Assembly (NCBI GenBank): GCA_049670505.1
Contig: JBATTK010000055.1
Span: 1 to 19,017 of the forward strand
Source: JBATTK01 sp049670505
GTDB taxonomy: Bacteria; Bacteroidota; Bacteroidia; Flavobacteriales; Flavobacteriaceae
DNA length: 19,017 nucleotides
Direction: 5' to 3'
Shown here one piece after another: positions 7,989-12,419 of this stretch (position 1 is its first letter; the number at the start of each line of letters is the position of its first letter). The position numbers and the translations under genes were made by a program. The notes beneath the pieces are model-generated. The model was not told the DNA's origin. It did no database searches and was given only the letters and a program-made list of their open reading frames with translations.

Positions 7989-8564
7989 TTAAGAACGTTT
8001 TTTACTTCTAATTTCACTTACATATTCCGGTGTAAGTCCTAAAAAGGATGCAATCAGATATTGGGGGACTCTTTGGGCAAACTCTGGAAATTGCTCCGTA
8101 AAATGGAAATACATTTCTTCTTTGGAAAGCCCATATAAATATTTCATTTTCATTAAGGCAGAGCCGTAAGAAATTTGGAATATTCGCCTAAAATATTTTT
8201 CAAGCTCGGGAAATTGGTTTAATAACTGTTCTTGTTTTTGGTAAGTAATGGAAAGAATTTGGGTGTCTTCAACCGCCTGAATATAAAAATCTGTCGTTGT
8301 TCTATTGTGGAAAGCTAAAAAATCGGTCATCCACCAATTTTCAATAGCGAATTGAATGGTTCGTTCCGTTCCCTTATCGTTCATAAAATACATATGCAGA
8401 CATCCGTTGAGCACAAAATAATTGAAATTACATGTACTTCCGGCTTCAACAATAATTTCCTTTTTGCTTACACTTCGCGAAACGAAAAATGGCAGTATCT
8501 CTTGAAAATCTTTTTCGTTAATTGCTGTAAACGTATTAATATGTTCAAAAAACTTTTTGGACAT
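7989..8564 (-). CDS. Crp/Fnr family transcriptional regulator (second paralog)
   Basis: From the ATG at 8564 the product has 191 residues; a GTG at 8585 would add seven. It has the same layout as the regulator at 4806-5369. The cNMP-like barrel shows in KKEIIVEAGSTCNFNYFVLN and in DFYIQAVEDTQILSITYQ. A C-terminal HTH lies around YLIASFLGLTPEYVSEIRSK. The cAMP-contact cassette is not recognisable. It begins the crp-ahpD-doxX unit, 62 bp before the AhpD-like gene, and probably regulates that operon and itself. The -7 box at 8644-8651 gives a leader of about 70 bases to the ATG. The start choice is moderate because of the nearby GTG. Confidence 0.87.
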   Translation of the reverse strand: MSKKFFEHINTFTAINEKDFQEILPFFVSRSVSKKEIIVEAGSTCNFNYFVLNGCLHMYFMNDKGTERTIQFAIENWWMTDFLAFHNRTTTDFYIQAVEDTQILSITYQKQEQLLNQFPELEKYFRRIFQISYGSALMKMKYLYGLSKEEMYFHFTEQFPEFAQRVPQYLIASFLGLTPEYVSEIRSKKRS

Positions 8565-8643
8565 TCTGCTTTCGATATCGTTCACAATAGTCGCTGTATT
8601 TTTTTAATAATTTCTTTACACGTTCGTTACGGCAGATAATCTA

Positions 8644-8670
8644 CAAAGTTACAAGAACATAGTTTTTCAA
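8644..8670 (-). promoter_or_regulatory. Candidate promoter of the crp-ahpD-doxX operon
   Basis: On the - strand TAACTTTG (complement of 8644-8651) matches the Bacteroidota -7 consensus TAnnTTTG exactly. A TTTG 16 bases upstream could serve as the -33 element, although the spacing is a little short. Transcription would begin near 8637, well before both candidate starts (8585 and 8564) of the regulator gene. Confidence 0.5.
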
Positions 8671-8685
8671 ATGTGTTGCAACATA

Positions 8686-8818
8686 CAACGGTCTCGGTTA
8701 TAATTCTGTTACGGAGTAAAATCCGAAGGATTTTTCAGAGTAGGAATCAAGCTAGTTTAAAGTTAATAATTTCATATTTGTACTAGTATAGCAATGGATT
8801 ATAGCCATTGCTTGCAGC
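8686..8818 (-). repeat. Intergenic hairpin element, type E copy 2
   Basis: This element has two perfect stem-loops. AAAATCC/GGATTTT (8718-8724, 8728-8734) has a GAA loop, and GCAATGG/CCATTGC (8791-8797, 8805-8811) has a 7-base loop. It begins on the + strand with CAACGGTCTCGGTTA. The first hairpin and the ACGGTnT(C/G)GGT end are shared with 5410-5540. On the - strand the second stem-loop lies just after the stop of the gene at 8823 and could act as its transcript end, though no T-run follows. Confidence 0.5.
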
Positions 8819-8822
8819 AGTT

Positions 8823-9389
8823 TTAGTTTATTAAATCACCCTGAGAAATGGTCGAATTTAATTGCTTAATAAGTTTTTGACATGATTGTTTTAGTTTTTC
8901 AGGCTTATAATAATCCTCTCGTTTTTGAATTTCATTTTCATAGTCTTTTCTGAGAATCATCATTCTTTTTAAAAGTTCTCTGTCATTTGCTTCCGCATAT
9001 ATCATACTACCTTCATAGAATTCATTAAATTTTGGTTTGAGCTCTTTTAAAATAGAGTCATTGTTGGAATTAGCTGATATTTTTCCTGTTAAAACGATGA
9101 GTTCTTGAAATATAGATTTCTTATGATTCCAAGTATCCTTTACTAATTCTCTATCTGTGCTTTCGGTTTTTATATTTGAATTTTGGGACTGGTTAAAATA
9201 AATAATCAATGAAAATAGTGCTAAGGACCAGACTAAAATCATAAAGATCAATATTATTTGAAATCCTTGTTTCTTCGTTAATGTTGGAAATATTTTCTTC
9301 CTAATAACCTCTCTAAATAAGATTAGAAAGACACCTAAACCAAGACCAGCTACACCGGCTATTAATCCCCACTCTTTAATAAAATCCAT
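8823..9389 (-). CDS. Hypothetical membrane protein with two N-terminal helices
   Basis: I do not recognise this 188-residue protein. Two hydrophobic stretches (about 8-26 and 44-66) flank a short basic loop (FREVIRKKIFPTLTKKQG). After them comes a charged, lysine- and glutamate-rich region of about 120 residues that looks helical (for example SILKELKPKFNEFYEG and LKRMMILRKDYENEIQKR). The predicted form is a small inner-membrane protein with a soluble helical tail. It starts 7 bp after the stop of the secreted protein gene at 9397, so the two are almost certainly co-transcribed. No catalytic motif is visible. Confidence 0.7.
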   Translation of the reverse strand: MDFIKEWGLIAGVAGLGLGVFLILFREVIRKKIFPTLTKKQGFQIILIFMILVWSLALFSLIIYFNQSQNSNIKTESTDRELVKDTWNHKKSIFQELIVLTGKISANSNNDSILKELKPKFNEFYEGSMIYAEANDRELLKRMMILRKDYENEIQKREDYYKPEKLKQSCQKLIKQLNSTISQGDLIN

Positions 9390-9396
9390 AATATAT

Positions 9397-9822
9397 CTAT
9401 TTAATACTATTTAGGGTATAATATGATTTAGTTCCGTATTGAAACAAACTCAATTCCGTAACGAATTTATTTGGTTCATTTGCAATCATTTGAACTTCAA
9501 ACTCATAATCGTCAAGCTTTCTATTATCTTTATAAAGTTCAATAAAATGTTCACCACTATCACTTAGTATTTTAAACTCATATATAAACTTTTTCCACTC
9601 TCCTTCATGGCATTGATGAAAAACAACTTGATTATCTAATCTCTTAAATGTGACTTCTAAACCATAATTACAATTTTCTCCTAACTCGGTAAATTTAGAG
9701 CCATTTACATCGACCCAAGTTCTTTCCGAATTTAAGGCTACGGAGTCTATGAATCTATCAACCCTTTGAGAGTAGCTATTGAAACTTGCTAAAACAAAAG
9801 TTACTAAGATTAAATATTTCAT
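9397..9822 (-). CDS. Hypothetical secreted protein
   Basis: This 141-residue protein begins with a clear signal peptide (MKYLILVTFVLASFNSYSQ), with cleavage likely after Ser18 before Gln19, a common Bacteroidota end. The mature part is beta-rich, with two cysteines that might pair (CNYGLEVTF and VFHQCHEGEW). No family is recognised. It is the first gene of a two-gene unit with the membrane protein at 8823-9389, 7 bp apart. A copy of the dispersed repeat ends about 18 bp before its ATG, so its promoter may come from that repeat. Confidence 0.65.
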   Translation of the reverse strand: MKYLILVTFVLASFNSYSQRVDRFIDSVALNSERTWVDVNGSKFTELGENCNYGLEVTFKRLDNQVVFHQCHEGEWKKFIYEFKILSDSGEHFIELYKDNRKLDDYEFEVQMIANEPNKFVTELSLFQYGTKSYYTLNSIK

Positions 9823-9840
9823 TATATTTTGTTTTAATTA

Positions 9841-10200
9841 TTACCAACAATGGGATATAATCATTAACGCCTGCCCACGAAGCTAAAACTTTGTAGAAGC
9901 GGGGGTGGTATATCCTGCTTATAGCACTAAGATAGCAAATCTTTGATGTTTATAAGGGAACTGTTTGCAATAGGAGTACAGGTTTAATTTATTTGGAAGA
10001 ATCTTGACTTTAAGAGGCGGTTTTTGTCTAGGAATATGGGCTTAGGTAACGCAAAGAGAACGGAAAGGATAGCGGATTCTTAAATTAGCTTTTCTATAAC
10101 CCAAAGGTATCGATCAATCATTTTCCAAACAGAAGTCAAAATCCAATAATTCCGGAGGGACTAGAACCTAAAGCCGGAATAGCCTGTTAATAAGGGTTTT
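9841..10200 (-). repeat. Dispersed intergenic repeat R, copy 2, with tail module
   Basis: This is the fullest copy. From the left it has the end motif ACCAACAATGGGATATAATC, a GC-rich hairpin (CCTGCCC...CTTTG...GCGGGGG), and the core AAGATAGCAAATCTTTGATG (from 9929). A non-coding remnant matching the end of doxX follows (9988-10023). A tail module at about 10108-10200 contains a 7-bp stem (ATTCCGG 10149-10155, CCGGAAT 10174-10180) and a block shared with 4010-4035. On the - strand the -7-like box TATCTTAG is the complement of 9927-9934. Confidence 0.65.
9988..10023 (-). pseudogene. Remnant of doxX-like 3' end
   Basis: On the - strand these twelve codons read KPPLKVKILPNK, against KPPMKVKVLPNQ at the end of the intact doxX-like gene (7019-7057). 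The homology runs on past the stop position. No doxX-like sequence is seen upstream of the first lysine, so only the gene end is present. It is either a shuffled gene fragment or part of the repeat that also supplied the doxX end. Confidence 0.55.
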
Positions 10201-10659
10201 CAAGGAGTTTGATTTTTATGCTCAACGGATAAGTGACTTTTGATTTCAAAAAGAATTTTAAAACCTCATATTGATTCAAATAGTAGTAATTAGAATTGGT
10301 GCCCAATAAATATCGTTGTTCATATTACATGAACAGGTCTAAAAGATGAACATAAAAGAATTTGTTAAGATGCCAACACATAATCCTTTGTGAGCAAAAC
10401 TAAGGGGATATAGCAAGAAGGTAACACGCTAAAGCGGTGTTGCAATTCATAAATCATTGATTTGTAATGAATTAAAAATTGAGCTAAGCTTCATGACTAG
10501 GATGGTATTATGTGAATCCCTTTGGGAAGCCCCATAAACGCCGGATTCTATTAACATAACACTAGGACAGTGCATCTTATTTGAACTAATTTGTTGCTGT
10601 TTTTGGCTCAAATAGTAAATGCTAAATTTTATTTCTACCCAATAGTTTAAGCCTCATAA
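10201..10659. other. Gene-free region with several small palindromes
   Basis: No convincing coding frame was found. Inverted repeats seen are: TGTTCAT/ATGAACA with a 5-base loop (10317-10335); AACAC-GC-TAAA-GC-GGTGTT near 10427-10445; and AATTCATAAATCA facing TGATTTGTAATGAATT with a 3-base bulge (10444-10473). The sequence AACACGCTAA..CGGTGT near 10427 also occurs, reverse complemented, at the outer end of the repeat at 18940-18950, which suggests remnants of mobile or repeat sequence. Confidence 0.4.
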
Positions 10660-10732
10660 GTGCGCCCTATGCGATTTTTCGCCTGACGCTTATCAACCCG
10701 AACACTACAAAAATCGCACAGGTTTCGGCGCA
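10660..10732. repeat. Compound inverted repeat beginning with GTGCGCCCTATG
   Basis: Outer arms TGCGCC (10661-10666) and GGCGCA (10727-10732) and inner arms GCGATTTTT (10671-10679) and AAAAATCGC (10709-10717) are all perfectly complementary. Spacers of 4 and 9 bases separate the arm pairs, and the central loop is 29 bases. The first 12 bases (10660-10671) recur exactly at 12286-12297 on the other side of the nucleotidyltransferase module. The arrangement resembles a recombination or protein-binding site, but no known family is matched. Confidence 0.55.
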
Positions 10733-10941
10733 GGTAAGTTCTGGTAAGATTTGGGGCTGGAAATAACTATAGTAGAGTTATGCTAATTTCGACAATGCCG
10801 CGTGAAGCCAGGATCTAACTCTTGGCAAAATTTGTAATTCCAGTGTTCTCCTACCCATGTTATATTTTTGAAAACGAATTGGTATTTAAATTCACACGGG
10901 TCGATTGATGGACGATATAATTTTCTACACCATTAAACGCT
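10733..10941. other. Gene-free spacer downstream of the nucleotidyltransferase module
   Basis: This stretch lies between the compound inverted repeat and the 3' end of the nucleotidyltransferase gene. No open frame of useful length, RNA gene or clear terminator was seen in it. Confidence 0.4.
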
Positions 10942-11637
10942 TTAATTGCTATTGATTACATTTTGAATGCGTTCCAAGATGACTTCCATTCGTTCATCGG
11001 CCTGTTCATAATACAAACTACCTCTAATTGCCGTGATTATGGTTTTGTTTTCGATGATTTCTTTTAATTTTTCTGTCAGATAGCTGTTGACCTCATTGTT
11101 TGCATTTATTAACCGGTCGTCAATATCCGTAGTGTAATTGAAAAGGTAGGCGATATCTTCCAGATCATGGCTCGCATAGATGTCTTTGATGCCCCTATCG
11201 AAAAAAGCCCCCATTTTGGTGGCCAGGAAATAAGGTAAGGGAAGCACTTTAATGGTCAGCTCATCTAAAGTTATCGGCAGAGCTTTTTCAAAACCCACTT
11301 TAAACCAAGGGTTTGAGGGTGCCCAACCTACAGTTTGAGTGGACATGACGTCAACTTTTAAATCTTCATAGCTAAACCTACAATTGACATTATCTTCTGT
11401 TTTTTGGGTAAACCCTCTTTCAATTAATTGCTCTCGTAATTCTTCTAATTTAGCAAAGCTGGTCAGTTGAAAAGTGAGGTCAATATCTTTGGTAGGCCTA
11501 ATATCCTCTGCGGCCGGGTCATCAATATAAAGGCTTACCATGGCCCCACCTACATAAACAACTTCTCCATTTAAATCGCCTAGTGCTCTAGCTACTTTTT
11601 TAGTGGCCTCTCTGTTGATCAACGTATTTTTTAGCAT
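10942..11637 (-). CDS. Nucleotidyltransferase-fold protein, AbiEii/AbiGii-toxin-like
   Basis: This 231-residue protein has the nucleotidyltransferase signature VVYVGGAMVSLY, with Gly30-Gly31, followed by RPTKDIDLTF, with Asp51 and Asp53 as the metal-binding pair. A probable third acidic residue is Asp96 in LKVDVMS. The C-terminal block LATKMGAFFDRGIKDIYASHDLEDIAYL is like that of AbiEii/DUF1814-type toxins and related minimal nucleotidyltransferases. Such enzymes transfer nucleotides to RNA or protein targets and in AbiE-type toxin-antitoxin pairs stop growth; the acceptor here is unknown. It overlaps the upstream gene by 7 bp, so translation is coupled. The catalytic residues appear intact. 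Toxicity is inferred from family and arrangement. Confidence 0.8.
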   Translation of the reverse strand: MLKNTLINREATKKVARALGDLNGEVVYVGGAMVSLYIDDPAAEDIRPTKDIDLTFQLTSFAKLEELREQLIERGFTQKTEDNVNCRFSYEDLKVDVMSTQTVGWAPSNPWFKVGFEKALPITLDELTIKVLPLPYFLATKMGAFFDRGIKDIYASHDLEDIAYLFNYTTDIDDRLINANNEVNSYLTEKLKEIIENKTIITAIRGSLYYEQADERMEVILERIQNVINSN

Positions 11638-12149
11638 ATGCGTTGCTCTAAAAGTTCTAACGCCATGTTTTTTTCTCTTGCCCTACCTACCCGAAGGGCA
11701 TCCATTAAAGCTAATAGTTCATATAGATTAGCGTCTAAAACAACCGCTTTTGGTACAGTTGGGTATAAAGGGGCGATGCTTTGCCCCCGCGCCCTACCTT
11801 TTGCATAAGACCACACATATTTATCCTCGCTTACAATTTCAATGGCTAAGGGTGGAGCACTATGGGCGGTTAACGTTCCTCTCACAATGGCACCCGGATG
11901 CTGGGGGAATACTACGGCCAACCCATACTTGATAAAGTCGAAAAATAGTTTACGGTTTACCTCTTTGCCCTTGTTGATGAGCAGCCCCGCATATGAAGAC
12001 CTGGATAGGGAACTGCTGATTTCCGATTGGCTAATATAAAGCGTTTCTGCCAATGCTATTTGAATATAGTTTGGGTCATCTATGGCAATTAACTTTGCCA
12101 AGACCACTATATCTTGGGGTTTCATCTGTTGCAAATTGCTTCTGGTCAT
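11631..12149 (-). CDS. Helix-turn-helix-like partner of the nucleotidyltransferase (probable antitoxin/regulator)
   Basis: This 172-residue protein is the first gene of a two-gene unit and overlaps the nucleotidyltransferase start by 7 bp. Its N-terminal 60 residues look like a winged HTH: MKPQDIVVLAKLIAID, then IQIALAETLYISQSEISSSL as a likely recognition helix. The C-terminal half (AVVFPQHPGAIVRGTLTAHS and later IAPLYPTVPKAVVLD) has no motif I can name. It does not look like canonical AbiEi, but it occupies the antitoxin position. Strong palindromes lie in its promoter, so autoregulation is the simplest reading. The ATG at 12149 is directly preceded by an operator-like sequence. Confidence 0.7.
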   Translation of the reverse strand: MTRSNLQQMKPQDIVVLAKLIAIDDPNYIQIALAETLYISQSEISSSLSRSSYAGLLINKGKEVNRKLFFDFIKYGLAVVFPQHPGAIVRGTLTAHSAPPLAIEIVSEDKYVWSYAKGRARGQSIAPLYPTVPKAVVLDANLYELLALMDALRVGRAREKNMALELLEQRIC

Positions 12150-12159
12150 AATTATTGCT

Positions 12160-12176
12160 TATCGAGATATGCAATA
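12160..12176. promoter_or_regulatory. Operator O1 of the nucleotidyltransferase module
   Basis: TATCGAGATATGCAATA lies 10 bases upstream of the partner gene's ATG and overlaps the predicted -7 box. It matches TATCACGATATACGATA at 12225-12241 in 13 of 17 positions, including an identical GATAT centre. It is nested in ATTATTGC (12151-12158) / GCAATAAT (12171-12178) inverted arms. Binding here would block transcription initiation. Confidence 0.6.
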
Positions 12177-12202
12177 ATACAATGTAAATTATTAAAATAC
12201 AA
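12172..12202 (-). promoter_or_regulatory. Promoter of the nucleotidyltransferase module
   Basis: On the - strand TTG (complement of 12200-12202) is followed by a 20-base spacer and TATTATTG (complement of 12172-12179), five of six fixed positions of TAnnTTTG. It lies between the two operator-like sequences O1 and O2, as expected for an autoregulated toxin-antitoxin promoter. Confidence 0.55.
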
Positions 12203-12210
12203 TAAATTAT

Positions 12211-12248
12211 ATAAAAATATCGTATATCACGATATACGATATTTTTAT
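12211..12248. promoter_or_regulatory. Operator O2, perfect 18-bp inverted repeat
   Basis: ATAAAAATATCGTATATC (12211-12228) and its exact reverse complement (12231-12248) are separated by AC. The palindrome contains overlapping TATCG/CGATA half-sites that also occur in O1. It sits just upstream of the predicted -33 element, so it is a probable binding site for the HTH partner protein. Confidence 0.65.
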
Positions 12249-12285
12249 TCTGATTATACCTAATAAGATTATTTAGCCATAGCAG

Positions 12286-12314
12286 GTGCGCCCTATGTCG
12301 CTTTTCGGCGGTCT
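12286..12314. repeat. Second copy of GTGCGCCCTATG near the module's upstream edge
   Basis: GTGCGCCCTATG (12286-12297) is an exact direct copy of 10660-10671. Both are followed by a similar CG.TTTTCG stretch that can fold on itself. Together they flank the nucleotidyltransferase module at about 1.6 kb. The 3' end of the DUF922-like gene lies about 120 bp further on. Confidence 0.5.
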
Positions 12315-12419
12315 TGAAACAAAATTATTGTCCGATACTTTTGGGTAGGTTTCAATCAGTTATAGCGCGGGAATTGTAATCTTACCGTGCAATGGCTCTG
12401 CTAGATTTCACCTGTAGTT

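Noticed and set aside
10201..10941. A small gene or tRNA in the gene desert
   Set aside because: No frame with a plausible protein, no cloverleaf with conserved T-loop, and only small palindromes were found.
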